Below are positions 35,258 to 45,371 of a stretch of 61,382 nucleotides of DNA, piece by piece. Below the pieces are notes generated by a model. It saw only the letters and a list, made by a program, of their open reading frames with translations, ran no database searches and had not been told where the DNA came from. The stretch lies in assembly GCA_902798285.1 (NCBI GenBank), contig CADBVZ010000013.1, positions 1-61,382 on the forward strand. The letters are read 5' to 3'. How positions within the stretch are numbered: the first letter of the stretch is position 1; every line of letters starts with the position of its first letter. The translations under genes and the position numbers were made by a program. The stretch is from an uncultured Prevotella sp. (GTDB lineage Bacteria > Bacteroidota > Bacteroidia > Bacteroidales > Bacteroidaceae).

Positions 35258-36085
35258 TTAATCTTCTTCCTGGGCCTGCTCTTCAGGGAAAAGCTGCTCG
35301 TAGAATTTTTCGTACGCATCAGCAAAATCTTCCTGATAACCAAGTACGGGGATATTCTTGCTTACGGCATAATTCAGCAAATCCTTATTTACCTCAGGAT
35401 CAGCCTGAACGATACCATCGCTGTAGTCTATCGCCAATTTACCCAGTTCGTCGAAATCGAAATTATCCTGATAACTCTGTAATAATTCAGATTTAGCCTC
35501 ACGGAACTCAAGACACTGCTTGAAGTTCTCGCCAAGATCCTTCTCAATATTCTTGGTAAAGAGTGATGTAACGACCTTTGTCTCCGCAAATGAAGGCTCA
35601 TCGTGATAGGCTGTCTTGACATAAAGAGGCACAACAGCACTCATCCAACCCTGACAGTGGATAATGTCAGGAACCCAACGGAGTTTCTTAACTGTCTCGA
35701 GTACACCACGAGCAAAGAAGATGGCACGCTCACCGTTGTCGGGATAATCCTCTCCTTTCTCATCTTTCTCCATCAGTCGCTTTCCGAAGTAATCATCATT
35801 ATCGATGAAGTACACCTGTATCTTTGCCGACTGAATTGAAGCAACCTTAATAATCAGCGGATGGTCGGTGTCATTAATGATGAGGTTCATGCCAGAGAGT
35901 CGGATGACTTCATGTAACTGCCCGCGGCGTTCATTGATGGTACCCCATTTGGGCATGAACGTACGGATTTCGTGATTCAGCTCCTGCATAGCCTGAGGAA
36001 CACCTTTACCCATTAGTGATAATGAGTTGTCGGGAACGTAAGGAGATATCTCCTGATTGATGAATAATATTTTCTTCTTTGCCAT
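35258..36085 (-). CDS. Standalone GT5 N-terminal domain (glycogen/starch synthase-like)
   Basis: The 275-residue protein begins with KILFINQEISPYVPDNSLSLMGKGVPQAMQELNHEIRTFMPKWG, the ADP-glucose-binding-type N-terminus of glycogen synthase, and contains PDIIHCQGWMSAVVPLYVK. The second Rossmann domain, which completes the active site in GlgA, is absent. The protein ends with an acidic tail instead. Short forms like this are common in Bacteroidales and are annotated as glycogen synthases, but catalysis alone is doubtful. It heads a unit with DUF4270 and the small protein. Confidence 0.85.
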   Translation of the reverse strand: MAKKKILFINQEISPYVPDNSLSLMGKGVPQAMQELNHEIRTFMPKWGTINERRGQLHEVIRLSGMNLIINDTDHPLIIKVASIQSAKIQVYFIDNDDYFGKRLMEKDEKGEDYPDNGERAIFFARGVLETVKKLRWVPDIIHCQGWMSAVVPLYVKTAYHDEPSFAETKVVTSLFTKNIEKDLGENFKQCLEFREAKSELLQSYQDNFDFDELGKLAIDYSDGIVQADPEVNKDLLNYAVSKNIPVLGYQEDFADAYEKFYEQLFPEEQAQEED

Positions 36086-36230
36086 CTTTGGAAGTTTTGC
36101 TTGGCAAAATTACAAAAAATACTCCACAAAACCGCCATCCTGTGCCATTTTTTTGCAAAAAGTGACACTTTTAGGGCGTTTTTTTAGTTTATTTTCCCCT
36201 TTTTATAGATAATAAGGTGTAAAATTACCC

Positions 36231-38054
36231 TTAAACGTACTTTTTGATAAGTGCAACAAATCGTTCACCATATTTCTGTTTCTTATGTTCTCCAATACCC
36301 AAAATGTTTCCAAATTGCTCTAATGAAGTGGGCTTGATGGTAGCAAGCGAATGGAGTACTTTGTCGCTGAAGATGATATAAGGAGGGAATCCTTCTTCGT
36401 TGGCACATGTCATACGCAGAGCTCGGAGCGCTTCAAACAGTTTTGTGTCTTCTACTCCTGTAGTCGGAGGTAGACCAGGAATGGTAATCGTTGGAATCTC
36501 CAATCTTAATCTTGGTTTCTTCTTTGGAACTTCCTTCGTACTATGGTCTATCACACAGAGATGGGCTTCTTTCCTGCCATAGAGCACATCATTGCCTATT
36601 TCTGTAACCTTTACTTTGTTGCCATCGTTATAAGCAATCTCAATGAATCCCATCTGGAGCATCTGAAGCAGATAGTCCTGCCAGTCACTTGAGCTGATGT
36701 CTCTTCCTACACCGAATGTCTTAAGTTGATCATATCCTTTACGGGTGACAGCTGGCGAGCGCATACCTTTTAGTATTTCCACAATAGTCGATACTCGTAT
36801 TTCTTCATCAGCACGTTTGGCTGCACTAAGTGCCATCTGAACGTATTTGGTACCATCGAACCGTTGTGGGGGATTATCGCACACGTCGCAATTACCACAG
36901 TCATGATCGGTTTGCTCGCTGAAGTAGTTAAGTAGGATCCTTCTGCGACAGACATTCGATTCTGCATATTCTCTCATACGGCGTAGCTTGTCCATGTTGA
37001 TTTCTTGTTGACCGCTTTGCTTGGCAAATTCTGTCAGTTGTACGATATCAGCCAATGAATAGAATAAAATGGTGTCAGCAGGAGCGCCGTCTCTGCCTGC
37101 TCGTCCTATTTCCTGGTAAAAACTCTCTATGCTTTTAGGCATATTGTAATGAATCACCCAGCGTACATTGCTCTTGTCTATGCCCATACCGAAAGCAATA
37201 GTGGCACAGACCACAAGCAATTGGTCGTTTTTGAATTGTTCCTGTGTCTGATTACGTTCCAAAGGTGAGAGTCCAGCATGATAAGGAGCTGCATTAATAC
37301 CTTTTTTCCTAAGGTCTTCAGCCACTTTTTCTGTTGTCTTCCTACTAAGGCAGTAGATAATACCTGCTTCAAAGGGGCGCGCCTTGATGAAATTAAGGAT
37401 GAAATGCATCTTGTCGGCAGCCTTATAGCCTCGTTTTACAGAGAGACTCAGATTTGGACGATCAAAACTTGACACGAATTCGTGGGCATTCTTTAGTCGT
37501 AGCTGTTCTATGATGTCTTGCCTTGTTATCTTGTCGGCAGTAGCTGTCAGAGCCATGATCGGCGTATTGGGAAACTTATCCCTTAGAATGCCTAATTGGG
37601 TGTATTCCGGACGGAAGTCGTGGCCCCATTGACTGATGCAGTGTGCCTCGTCAATTGCAAAGAGTGATATCTTGATATGACTGAGAAGATAGTCGATCTC
37701 TGACAATAGTTTTTCAGGAGATATGTATAATAGTTTGATACTTCCGGAAAGACATCTTCGTCTGATAATGAGATCTGCCGAAGGATCGTTGCCACTATTG
37801 AGCGCTTCAGCTTCAATACCATTAGAACGAAGTGCTTCTACCTGGTCTTTCATCAGACTGATGAGTGGTGAAATGACGATGGCTGTACCAGGCATTGCTA
37901 ATGCAGGAATCTGATAACATATGCTTTTTCCGCCACCCGTCGGCATCAGCACCAACGAATCGTTACCAGCCATCACATTCCGTATAATATCTTCTTGCTT
38001 TTCTCGGAACGAATTATAGCCAAAATAGCGTCTTAGAATCTCGAATATATCCAT
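36231..38054 (-). CDS. recQ: ATP-dependent DNA helicase RecQ
   Basis: RecQ is a 3' to 5' superfamily 2 helicase for recombination and fork repair. The 607-residue protein has Walker A PTGGGKS (38-44), DEAH (135-138), motif [12 protein letters not shown], the RecQ-C zinc cysteines ([12 protein letters not shown] and CGNCDVC), a winged helix and a C-terminal HRDC domain. I chose the ATG at 38054; the longer frame would begin with TTG at 38063. A -7 TACTTTTG lies at 38072-38079 without a clear -33. Confidence 0.95.
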   Translation of the reverse strand: MDIFEILRRYFGYNSFREKQEDIIRNVMAGNDSLVLMPTGGGKSICYQIPALAMPGTAIVISPLISLMKDQVEALRSNGIEAEALNSGNDPSADLIIRRRCLSGSIKLLYISPEKLLSEIDYLLSHIKISLFAIDEAHCISQWGHDFRPEYTQLGILRDKFPNTPIMALTATADKITRQDIIEQLRLKNAHEFVSSFDRPNLSLSVKRGYKAADKMHFILNFIKARPFEAGIIYCLSRKTTEKVAEDLRKKGINAAPYHAGLSPLERNQTQEQFKNDQLLVVCATIAFGMGIDKSNVRWVIHYNMPKSIESFYQEIGRAGRDGAPADTILFYSLADIVQLTEFAKQSGQQEINMDKLRRMREYAESNVCRRRILLNYFSEQTDHDCGNCDVCDNPPQRFDGTKYVQMALSAAKRADEEIRVSTIVEILKGMRSPAVTRKGYDQLKTFGVGRDISSSDWQDYLLQMLQMGFIEIAYNDGNKVKVTEIGNDVLYGRKEAHLCVIDHSTKEVPKKKPRLRLEIPTITIPGLPPTTGVEDTKLFEALRALRMTCANEEGFPPYIIFSDKVLHSLATIKPTSLEQFGNILGIGEHKKQKYGERFVALIKKYV

Positions 38055-38098
38055 AGAAATCAAATTTTGTACAAAAGTAGTTATTTTTTTTGAATTTC

Positions 38099-38130
38099 CT
38101 TGGATGTTATGAATTTTTTTTGTAATTTTG
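38099..38130 (+). promoter_or_regulatory. Promoter of the AraC-type regulator gene
   Basis: CTTG (38099-38102), a 20-bp spacer and TAATTTTG (38123-38130) precede the ATG at 38159. Confidence 0.65.
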
Positions 38131-38158
38131 CACCATTAATCAACAAAAAGGAAAGCAA

Positions 38159-38617
38159 ATGGCTAAGTACAACATTACAGAAAAGAAAGAAAAGGAGGCC
38201 GCTTACAGAAGTTTAGTGAGTCCTCGAATGATGGATGAGATGCAGGAGAAGATTATGAATATAATCGTCATGCAGAAGAAGTATCGCGACAAGGATTACT
38301 CAGCAAAGAAACTTGCAGAAGATCTTGGCACTAACACGAGATATATCTCGGCTGTTGTAAATGTTCGTTTCCATATGAACTATACTTCATTTGTCAATAA
38401 GTATCGCATTGACGATGCAATGAGCATTCTCGTTGACAAGCGTTATCAGGATCTCCGCATGGAAGAGGTGAGTGATATGGTAGGTTTTGCTAACCGCCAG
38501 TCGTTCTATGCTTCATTCTATCGCATCATTGGTATTACACCTCGCGAGTATCGTCTGCAGCATCTGAAGCAGCATCCTGCCATGAAGGTAAAGCGTGCAC
38601 GTAAGGATAAAGAATAA
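38159..38617 (+). CDS. AraC-type helix-turn-helix regulator, DNA-binding domain only
   Basis: The 152-residue protein consists mainly of an AraC/XylS domain (about 35-137) with KKLAEDLGTNTRYISAVVN and MVGFANRQSFYASFYRIIGITPREYR. A basic tail follows. There is no effector domain or membrane segment, so its activity may be set by its level or by a partner. It lies 15 bp before the dipeptidyl peptidase gene, suggesting cotranscription. Confidence 0.88.
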   Translation: MAKYNITEKKEKEAAYRSLVSPRMMDEMQEKIMNIIVMQKKYRDKDYSAKKLAEDLGTNTRYISAVVNVRFHMNYTSFVNKYRIDDAMSILVDKRYQDLRMEEVSDMVGFANRQSFYASFYRIIGITPREYRLQHLKQHPAMKVKRARKDKE

Positions 38618-38632
38618 GTAGGCCTAAGTCAC

Positions 38633-40582
38633 GTGGATTTTAATTATCAAGACGAGCGGTTCGCTGATCTTCAGTTGTTAAGATACCGCTTGAATGGCTT
38701 TGAAAGACTTTCTGTTCCGCAGAAAGTCTTAGTTTATTATCTCTCCCAAGCTACTTTATTCGGGCGAGATATTACATTCGATCAATTTGGTAAATACAAC
38801 CTCCGTATCCGCAAGATGTTGGAGGCTGTATATACTGATATGACCGTATCACATGATACCGATGAATTCAAGGCTTTAGAGGTTTATCTGAAGCGTGTAT
38901 GGTTCTCGAGTGGTATTCATCATCATTATGGTTGCGAGAAGTTCAAACCGGGTTTCTCGGCAGATTATCTGCGGAATGTACTCCATCAGGTAAATCCTTC
39001 TAAGCTACCGCTGAAATCTGGAGAAACCATCGATCAGATGTGCGATGAGTTGTTTCCGGTAATATTTGACGAGTCGTTAATGCCCAAACGTGTAAATCAG
39101 GCAGATGGTGAGGATTTGCTGTTGACTTCTGCTTGTAATTTCTATGATGGAGTGACTCAGGCAGAAGCCGAGGCCTTCTATGGCCGACAGAAGCAAATGG
39201 AATCAGAGCCTCAGACACCTCCGTCATATGGTTTGAATTCAACTCTCGTTAAGGAGAATGGGGAAATAAAGGAGTTTACCTGGTCATCAGAAGGCAAATA
39301 TGCTAATGCCATTCGTCATATTATCTACTGGTTGGAAAAGGCTCGCGATGTAGCAGAGAATGAGCAGCAGAAGAAGGTTATTTCCTTGTTGATAACTTAT
39401 TATCAGACAGGCGATTTGCATAGATTCAATGAATATTGCATAGAATGGCTGAAAGAGCATGATTCTGCTATCGATTTCATCAATGGATTTATTGAAGTAT
39501 ATGGTGATCCGTTGGGATTGAAAGGCTCATGGGAAGGCTTGGTAGAGTATATTGATGAGGAAGCCACGCATCGTACTCAGACCATCAGCCAGAATGCGCA
39601 ATGGTTTGAAGATCACTCTCCTGTCGATCCTCGTTTCCGCAAACCTGTTGTCAAGGGCGTCTCGGCCAATGTTATATGTGCGGCCATGTTGGGTGGTGAT
39701 GAGTATCCTGCTACAGCCATAGGCATCAACCTGCCCAATGCCGACTGGATTAGAGCCCAATATGGTAGTAAGAGCATTACTATCAGCAATATAACCGATG
39801 CTTATAACAAGGCTTCGCGAGGTAATGGATTTAAGGAAGAATTTGTCATTGATGCCGAAACAATCGGTATCATCGAGAAATACGGCGATATCTGTGATGA
39901 TCTGCATACGGATTTGCATGAGTGTCTGGGTCATGGTAGTGGTCAATTGTTGCCTGGAGTCGATCCTGATGCGCTAAAAGCATATAGCAGCACGATAGAA
40001 GAGGCGAGGGCAGATCTTTTTGGCCTGTATTATATTGCTGATTCTAAATTGGTGGAATTAGGACTTTTACCTGATGAAAAGGCCTATCAGTCGCAATATT
40101 ATACCTATATGATGAACGGACTGATGACTCAGTTGATTCGTATTACACCTGGTAATCAACTCGAAGAGGCCCATATGCGTAATCGTGCCCTGATAGCCCA
40201 TTGGTGTTATGAAAATGGCGATGTGATCAAACTAATAAAGCGTAATGGCAAAACATACGTTGAAATCACTGATTATGCAAAACTTCGAGTGCTAATTGCC
40301 CGCCTACTAGCTGAGATTCAGCGTATTAAGAGTGAAGGCGATTATGAGGCTGCCCGTGAAATGGTGGAACGTTATGCCGTAAAGGTTGATGCTGATTTGC
40401 ATGCAGAAGTGCTGGAGCGCTATCAGCGACTGAACCTGGCACCATATAAGGGCTTTATTAATCCTCAGCTGTTGCCCGTTTATGATGAGAACAATGAAAT
40501 CTGTGATATTCAGGTAAACTATGGAGAGAGCTATGCCCATCAGATGCTTCGCTATAGTACTGAATATGGTACATTAATATAA
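38633..40582 (+). CDS. M49-family dipeptidyl peptidase III
   Basis: This zinc exopeptidase releases dipeptides from the N-terminus of short peptides. The 649-residue protein carries the M49 motif HECLGH (His429, Glu430, His434) and the second motif EEARAD (456-461). The bacterial-type motif here is of the five-residue HECLGH form described for M49. No signal peptide is seen, so it is probably cytoplasmic. The start is GTG at 38633. It fits a peptide-fermenting lifestyle together with the M64 peptidase. Confidence 0.9.
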   Translation: MDFNYQDERFADLQLLRYRLNGFERLSVPQKVLVYYLSQATLFGRDITFDQFGKYNLRIRKMLEAVYTDMTVSHDTDEFKALEVYLKRVWFSSGIHHHYGCEKFKPGFSADYLRNVLHQVNPSKLPLKSGETIDQMCDELFPVIFDESLMPKRVNQADGEDLLLTSACNFYDGVTQAEAEAFYGRQKQMESEPQTPPSYGLNSTLVKENGEIKEFTWSSEGKYANAIRHIIYWLEKARDVAENEQQKKVISLLITYYQTGDLHRFNEYCIEWLKEHDSAIDFINGFIEVYGDPLGLKGSWEGLVEYIDEEATHRTQTISQNAQWFEDHSPVDPRFRKPVVKGVSANVICAAMLGGDEYPATAIGINLPNADWIRAQYGSKSITISNITDAYNKASRGNGFKEEFVIDAETIGIIEKYGDICDDLHTDLHECLGHGSGQLLPGVDPDALKAYSSTIEEARADLFGLYYIADSKLVELGLLPDEKAYQSQYYTYMMNGLMTQLIRITPGNQLEEAHMRNRALIAHWCYENGDVIKLIKRNGKTYVEITDYAKLRVLIARLLAEIQRIKSEGDYEAAREMVERYAVKVDADLHAEVLERYQRLNLAPYKGFINPQLLPVYDENNEICDIQVNYGESYAHQMLRYSTEYGTLI

Positions 40583-40590
40583 GGTATGTG

Positions 40591-41205
40591 ATGGATATTA
40601 ATCAGCAAGTCAAGGAAATCAAGCTATCATTCCGTCTGATGATGGACGGAATGGTTGCTAAGTCCATGCGTGATAAAGGTCTGGAGTACAAATTAAACTG
40701 GGGAGCTACCTTGCCGAGACTTCGTGAAAAAGCTGATGAAATCGGGAAGAACTACGATCTGGCTATTGCTCTCTGGAAGGAAAATGTACGTGAGTGTAAG
40801 GTCTTGGCTACTATGATTATGCCTGCTGAACGTATGTTGCCCGAAGTGGCTGACATATGGATGGAACAAACACCGAATCTGGAAATTGCCGAGCAGGCTG
40901 CCTTTAATCTGTATCAGTATCTGCCGTATGCTCCCGCGAAAGCATATACATGGATGGCGTCAGAGAAAGAACTCTATCAGCTTTGTGGCTTTCATATCAT
41001 TTCGCGCTTGTTTATGAACAAACAAGAACCCAATGAACGGGGTATCAACGAATTCATCGATCAGGCGCTTGTTGCACTCCTGGGTCAAAGTATTCCCGTA
41101 AAAAAAGCCGCGATGTCTGCTATTCAGAGGTTTGCTGAACTTGGTCTTGTTTACGAAAGAATAGCAAAAAGCGCAATAAAAACGATTAATTTAGATTTTT
41201 TATAA
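40591..41205 (+). CDS. AlkD-like DNA alkylation repair (HEAT-repeat) protein
   Basis: The 204-residue protein is helical throughout and resembles the AlkD-type DNA glycosylase family (LNWGATLPRLREKADEI, NVRECKVLATMIMP, WMEQTPNLEIAEQAAFNL). Such proteins excise alkylated bases. I cannot identify the catalytic Asp with certainty, so it could be a non-enzymatic relative. GTG at 40588 and ATG at 40591 are both possible starts. It follows the peptidase gene by 8 bp. Confidence 0.75.
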   Translation: MDINQQVKEIKLSFRLMMDGMVAKSMRDKGLEYKLNWGATLPRLREKADEIGKNYDLAIALWKENVRECKVLATMIMPAERMLPEVADIWMEQTPNLEIAEQAAFNLYQYLPYAPAKAYTWMASEKELYQLCGFHIISRLFMNKQEPNERGINEFIDQALVALLGQSIPVKKAAMSAIQRFAELGLVYERIAKSAIKTINLDFL

Positions 41206-41236
41206 ATAAACTCTCTTTTGTCTCCTTTAAAATTTG

Positions 41237-41244
41237 TACCTTTG
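41237..41244 (+). promoter_or_regulatory. -7 element of the Fur-family gene
   Basis: TACCTTTG lies 21 bp upstream of the ATG at 41266. A frame extension to 41218 would start upstream of it. The nearest TTTG (41217-41220) is only 16 bp away, so the -33 is uncertain. Confidence 0.6.
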
Positions 41245-41265
41245 TCCGGTTTTCGTGCGAATCAA

Positions 41266-41784
41266 ATGGCAAGTAAAGGAAACAAAGAGAGTGTAGTAAC
41301 CGCTGTAGAGCGTATTCTTGATAATTATCTTGAGATGAATCACCATCGCAAGACACCCGAACGCTACACGATTCTTCGGGCTATTTACGGGATAAATGGT
41401 CACTTCACGCTTGAAGAATTGAACGATCATTTGGCGCAAGTATTAAATTTCCCTGTCAGTCGTGCCACATTATACAATACCATCAATTTGTTCCTTGAAT
41501 TACGATTGGTTACCCGTCATCGTTTCCAAGGTACAACTAAGTATGAGGCATGTTATGACAATAACAGCCATTGTCACCAGATTTGTACCATGTGCGGAAA
41601 GGTAACAGAGGTCAAGTCGCAAGAGATTACAAGGGCAGTGGAGAATATGCACCTGAGGCGATTCCGTAAGGATGGATTCACTTTGTATGTCTATGGCGTA
41701 TGCAGCACATGTCAGACGAAAATGAAAAAACGCTCGAAAGGTGATAAGACAGATAAACAGGAACAGTCAAAACAAAACAAATAA
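41266..41784 (+). CDS. Fur-family metal- or peroxide-responsive regulator
   Basis: The 172-residue protein has the Fur winged helix (about 10-90; TPERYTILRAIYGINGHFTLEEL, VSRATLYNTINLFLE) and dimerisation domain. Structural zinc cysteines are CTMC (107-110) and CSTC (146-149). His and Cys between them could form the sensory site, but whether it senses iron, zinc or peroxide (PerR) is not clear. The C-terminus is very Lys/Gln-rich. purA starts 5 bp later. Confidence 0.9.
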   Translation: MASKGNKESVVTAVERILDNYLEMNHHRKTPERYTILRAIYGINGHFTLEELNDHLAQVLNFPVSRATLYNTINLFLELRLVTRHRFQGTTKYEACYDNNSHCHQICTMCGKVTEVKSQEITRAVENMHLRRFRKDGFTLYVYGVCSTCQTKMKKRSKGDKTDKQEQSKQNK

Positions 41785-41789
41785 ACACT

Positions 41790-43061
41790 ATGAACAAAGG
41801 TAAAGTTGATGTCCTGCTCGGTTTGCAGTGGGGCGACGAAGGAAAAGGTAAGGTGGTTGACGTGTTAACCCCCAAGTATGATGTGGTAGCCCGCTTCCAA
41901 GGTGGTCCTAACGCTGGTCATACGCTCGAGTTTGAGGGTCAGAAGTATGTGCTTCGCTCCATTCCGTCGGGTATATTTCAGGGCGACAAGGTGAACATTA
42001 TCGGTAATGGCGTTGTGCTGGCTCCCGATCTCTTTATGGAAGAGGCTAAGGCTTTGGAGGCCAGTGGACATGAACTTCGCAGTCGTCTGCACATTTCGAA
42101 GAAGGCTCATCTCATTATGCCTACTCATCGTGTGCTCGATGCTGCTTATGAGGCTCAGAAGGGTAAGAACAAGGTAGGTACTACGGGTAAGGGTATTGGA
42201 CCTACTTATACTGATAAGGTTAGTCGTAACGGTCTGCGTGTAGGTGATATCCTTGAGAACTTCGAGGAGAAGTATGCTAAGGCAAAGGCTCGTCATGATG
42301 CCATCCTGAAGTCGCTCAACTTCGATTATGACATCACTGAGGTTGAGAAGAAGTGGCTCGAGGGTATCGAATATCTGCGTCAGTTCCCCATCGTTGATTC
42401 CGAGCACGAAATCAATAATCTGTTGAAGAGTGGAAAGAGTGTGCTTTGTGAGGGTGCTCAGGGTACAATGCTCGATGTAGACTTTGGTTCATATCCCTTC
42501 GTGACATCATCGAATACCATTTGTGCTGGTGCATGCACTGGTCTCGGCATTGGTCCCAATAAGATTGGCGATGTATATGGTATCATGAAGGCTTACTGCA
42601 CACGTGTTGGTGCTGGTCCTTTCCCCACAGAGCTCTTCGATGAAACCGGCAAGAAGATCCGTGACTTAGGTCATGAGTATGGAGCCGTTACAGGTCGTGA
42701 GCGTCGTTGTGGCTGGATTGACCTTGTAGCGCTGAAATATTCAATCATGGTAAATGGTGTTACCCAGCTTATTATGATGAAGAGCGATGTGCTCGATGGA
42801 TTTGATACTATCAAGGCTTGCGTGGCTTATAAGCAGAATGGCGTTGAAATCGACTACTTCCCATACAATATTGAGGACGGTATTGAGCCTGTTTACCAGG
42901 AACTGCCCGGATGGAAGACTGATATGACGAAATTCACCAGCGAAGATCAGTTCCAGAAAGAGTTCAGTGATTATATCTCATTCTTAGAGAAGCAGTTAGA
43001 GACTCCTATTAAAATAATTTCTATTGGTCCTGATCGCGACCAAACAATCGTGAGAAAGTAA
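41790..43061 (+). CDS. purA: Adenylosuccinate synthetase
   Basis: PurA joins IMP and aspartate with GTP to form adenylosuccinate in AMP synthesis. The 423-residue protein starts with GLQWGDEGKGKVVDVL, the GTP-binding loop, and contains NAGHTLEFEG, GTTGKGIGPTYTDK and the C-terminal GPDRDQTIV. Length and motifs are standard. hisS follows after 3 bp. Confidence 0.97.
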   Translation: MNKGKVDVLLGLQWGDEGKGKVVDVLTPKYDVVARFQGGPNAGHTLEFEGQKYVLRSIPSGIFQGDKVNIIGNGVVLAPDLFMEEAKALEASGHELRSRLHISKKAHLIMPTHRVLDAAYEAQKGKNKVGTTGKGIGPTYTDKVSRNGLRVGDILENFEEKYAKAKARHDAILKSLNFDYDITEVEKKWLEGIEYLRQFPIVDSEHEINNLLKSGKSVLCEGAQGTMLDVDFGSYPFVTSSNTICAGACTGLGIGPNKIGDVYGIMKAYCTRVGAGPFPTELFDETGKKIRDLGHEYGAVTGRERRCGWIDLVALKYSIMVNGVTQLIMMKSDVLDGFDTIKACVAYKQNGVEIDYFPYNIEDGIEPVYQELPGWKTDMTKFTSEDQFQKEFSDYISFLEKQLETPIKIISIGPDRDQTIVRK

Positions 43062-43064
43062 TAA

Positions 43065-44429
43065 ATGGCACAGAAACCAAGTATTCCTAAAGGAACGCGC
43101 GACTTCTCTCCAATGGAGATGGCCAAGCGCAATTATATTTTTGATACCATCAAACAGGTTTATCAGCTCTATGGCTTCCAGCAGATAGAGACCCCCGCCA
43201 TGGAAACCCTCGGCACACTGATGGGTAAGTATGGCGAGGAAGGCGATAAACTGCTGTTTAAGGTATTGAATTCAGGTGATTTCCTTTCAAAGGTAACTCC
43301 AGAAGAGCTCAATGGGCGCAATTCACTTCATTTAGCCGCCAAACTCTGCGAAAAAGGACTTCGTTATGACCTGACTGTTCCCTTTGCTCGCTACGTGGTG
43401 ATGCATCGTGAGGAACTTCAGTTACCGTTTAAGCGCTATCAGATGCAGCCAGTATGGCGTGCAGATCGTCCGCAGAAAGGCCGTTATCGTGAATTCTGGC
43501 AGTTTGATGGTGATATTGTTGGCTCCGATTCTCTGCTTAACGAGGTGGAGCTGATGCAGATTGTGGATACCGTATTCAGCCGCTTTGGTGTGCGTGTTCA
43601 GATTAAGATCAACAACCGCAAGATCCTCTCAGGAATTGCTGAAGTCATCGGTGCTGCCGAGAAGATTGTGGATATCACCGTAGCTATCGATAAGCTCGAT
43701 AAAATCGGACTTGATAACGTTAACCAGGAACTCCGTGAGGATGGACTCTCAGAGGAACAGATTGAGAAGCTTCAACCTATTATTACTCTCGAGGGTACTA
43801 ACGACGAGAAGTTGAACACGATTGCTGAGGTGCTGAATTCCAGCGAGACAGGACTGAAGGGAGTTGAGGAGATCCGCTATATCCTTGATATGCTGAAGAC
43901 CTCAGGTCTGAAGAATGAGATCCAGCTCGACCTGACTCTGGCTCGTGGTCTGAACTATTATACCGGCGCTATTTTCGAGGTAAAAGCACTCGATGTGCCC
44001 ATGGGTTCTATTCTTGGCGGCGGACGCTACGATAACCTGACGGGCATCTTCGGTATGCCTGGTATCTCTGGTGTGGGCATTTCCTTCGGTATCGATCGTA
44101 TCTTCGATGTGCTCAATGCATTGGAGGCTTACCCAAAGGATGCTGTCAATGGCACACAGTTGCTGTTTATCAACTTCGGTGAGAAGGAAACTGCCTATTG
44201 TCTGCCTGCAGTAGCTAAGGCACGCGAGGCTGGTATCCGTACGGAAATCTTCCCTGATGCTGCAAAGATGAAAAAGCAGATGTCGTATGCCAATGCCAAG
44301 CTGATTCCGTTCGTTGCTTTGGCTGGTGAGAACGAAATTAACGAGGGGAAGTATACTCTCAAGAATATGTCGACCGGAGATCAGCAACTTGTTACTGCTG
44401 AGGAACTTATAAATATCGTAAGTAAGTGA
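43065..44429 (+). CDS. hisS: Histidyl-tRNA synthetase
   Basis: This class II synthetase charges tRNA-His. The 454-residue protein has [15 protein letters not shown] at the start, motif 2 ([27 protein letters not shown]), the histidine motif [15 protein letters not shown] and GGGRYDNL, and a C-terminal anticodon domain. It overlaps the downstream esterase gene by 4 nt (GTGA). Confidence 0.97.
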   Translation: MAQKPSIPKGTRDFSPMEMAKRNYIFDTIKQVYQLYGFQQIETPAMETLGTLMGKYGEEGDKLLFKVLNSGDFLSKVTPEELNGRNSLHLAAKLCEKGLRYDLTVPFARYVVMHREELQLPFKRYQMQPVWRADRPQKGRYREFWQFDGDIVGSDSLLNEVELMQIVDTVFSRFGVRVQIKINNRKILSGIAEVIGAAEKIVDITVAIDKLDKIGLDNVNQELREDGLSEEQIEKLQPIITLEGTNDEKLNTIAEVLNSSETGLKGVEEIRYILDMLKTSGLKNEIQLDLTLARGLNYYTGAIFEVKALDVPMGSILGGGRYDNLTGIFGMPGISGVGISFGIDRIFDVLNALEAYPKDAVNGTQLLFINFGEKETAYCLPAVAKAREAGIRTEIFPDAAKMKKQMSYANAKLIPFVALAGENEINEGKYTLKNMSTGDQQLVTAEELINIVSK

Positions 44430-45250
44430 GAAAGGTAACTTTTTGGTCCGTTTTGATGGTTTTTGCTTTGGTGTTCACTGCAGCTACCAAGGATAAGTCC
44501 ACAACCATCTTCGTGATAGGCGATTCCACCGCAGCCAATAAGGATACTACCGGTGGAAAGGTTGAGCGTGGTTGGGCTATGATGCTTCAGGATTGTTTTG
44601 ATCCCGATTTCATCGTAGTTGATAATCATGCTGTAAACGGACGCTCTTCCAAAAGTTTCATCGATGAGGGACGCTGGGGTAAGGTGCTTGAGAAGATTAA
44701 ACCCGGTGACTATGTCATTATCCAGTTTGGCCATAACGATGAGAAGCCTCAGGCCGATCGTCATACAGAACCTGGTTCCACCTTCGATAATAACTTGGCA
44801 CGATATGTACTCGATACCCGTGAGAAGGGCGGTATCCCTGTACTTATGAATAGTGTGGTTCGTCGTAACTTCTATGTGAAAGCACCCGAGAACGATGATG
44901 ACGAGAAACTTCGTACATCCACCTTTAAGGACGGGGCTAAAATGGTAGAAGGTGATTCTCTTATCGATACCCACGGACTTTATCGCTCTGTTCCCATACT
45001 TGTGGCTGAGCGTACGCATTGTCATTTTGTCGATGCCAACCAGATTACCCACAACCTTGAGCAGGGACTGGGTAGGGAAGGTTCCAAGAAACTCCACATG
45101 TGGTTTCTTCCTGGTGAAGAGCCCTCAGAGCCCCAAGGCAAGCAGGACAACACCCACTATAATAAATATGGTGCGCAGGTGGTGGCTAATCTCCTGGCCG
45201 ATGCCCTCTGCGAAGAGATTCCTTTGTTGAGTAAATACCGCAAGAAATAA
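44426..45250 (+). CDS. Secreted SGNH esterase, rhamnogalacturonan acetylesterase-like
   Basis: This CE12-like hydrolase would remove acetyl groups from pectin. The 274-residue product has a signal peptide (about 1-21), block [11 protein letters not shown] with the nucleophile Ser34, block [14 protein letters not shown], and the catalytic Asp/His pair in [10 protein letters not shown] near residue 246. The start is GTG at 44426, overlapping the hisS stop. No other pectin-degrading gene is nearby, so it appears to be a solitary accessory enzyme carried by a housekeeping operon. Confidence 0.9.
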   Translation: MRKVTFWSVLMVFALVFTAATKDKSTTIFVIGDSTAANKDTTGGKVERGWAMMLQDCFDPDFIVVDNHAVNGRSSKSFIDEGRWGKVLEKIKPGDYVIIQFGHNDEKPQADRHTEPGSTFDNNLARYVLDTREKGGIPVLMNSVVRRNFYVKAPENDDDEKLRTSTFKDGAKMVEGDSLIDTHGLYRSVPILVAERTHCHFVDANQITHNLEQGLGREGSKKLHMWFLPGEEPSEPQGKQDNTHYNKYGAQVVANLLADALCEEIPLLSKYRKK

Positions 45251-45270
45251 CGCAATTACGCAACAATTAA

Positions 45271-45305
45271 AAATAAATCCTGCAAAATACTTGCAGGATT
45301 TATTT
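45271..45305. terminator. Terminator after the SGNH esterase gene
   Basis: AAATAAATCCTGCAA (45271-45285) and TTGCAGGATTTATTT (45291-45305) form a perfect 15-bp stem with a 5-nt loop and a T-run. Confidence 0.9.
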
Positions 45306-45321
45306 TTTATGCTTATATTTG
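45290..45321 (+). promoter_or_regulatory. Promoter of reverse rubrerythrin, overlapping the terminator
   Basis: CTTG (45290-45293), a 20-bp spacer and TATATTTG (45314-45321) form a promoter whose -33 element lies inside the right arm of the preceding terminator. Confidence 0.65.
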
Positions 45322-45371
45322 CAAACGGAACAATTATTTCACATTATTAATAACTAAAAGACAAATTCATT

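Noticed and set aside
41218-41265. Earlier TTG start for the Fur-family gene
   Set aside because: The TTG lies upstream of the TACCTTTG element at 41237-41244; the ATG at 41266 gives a normal Fur N-terminus.
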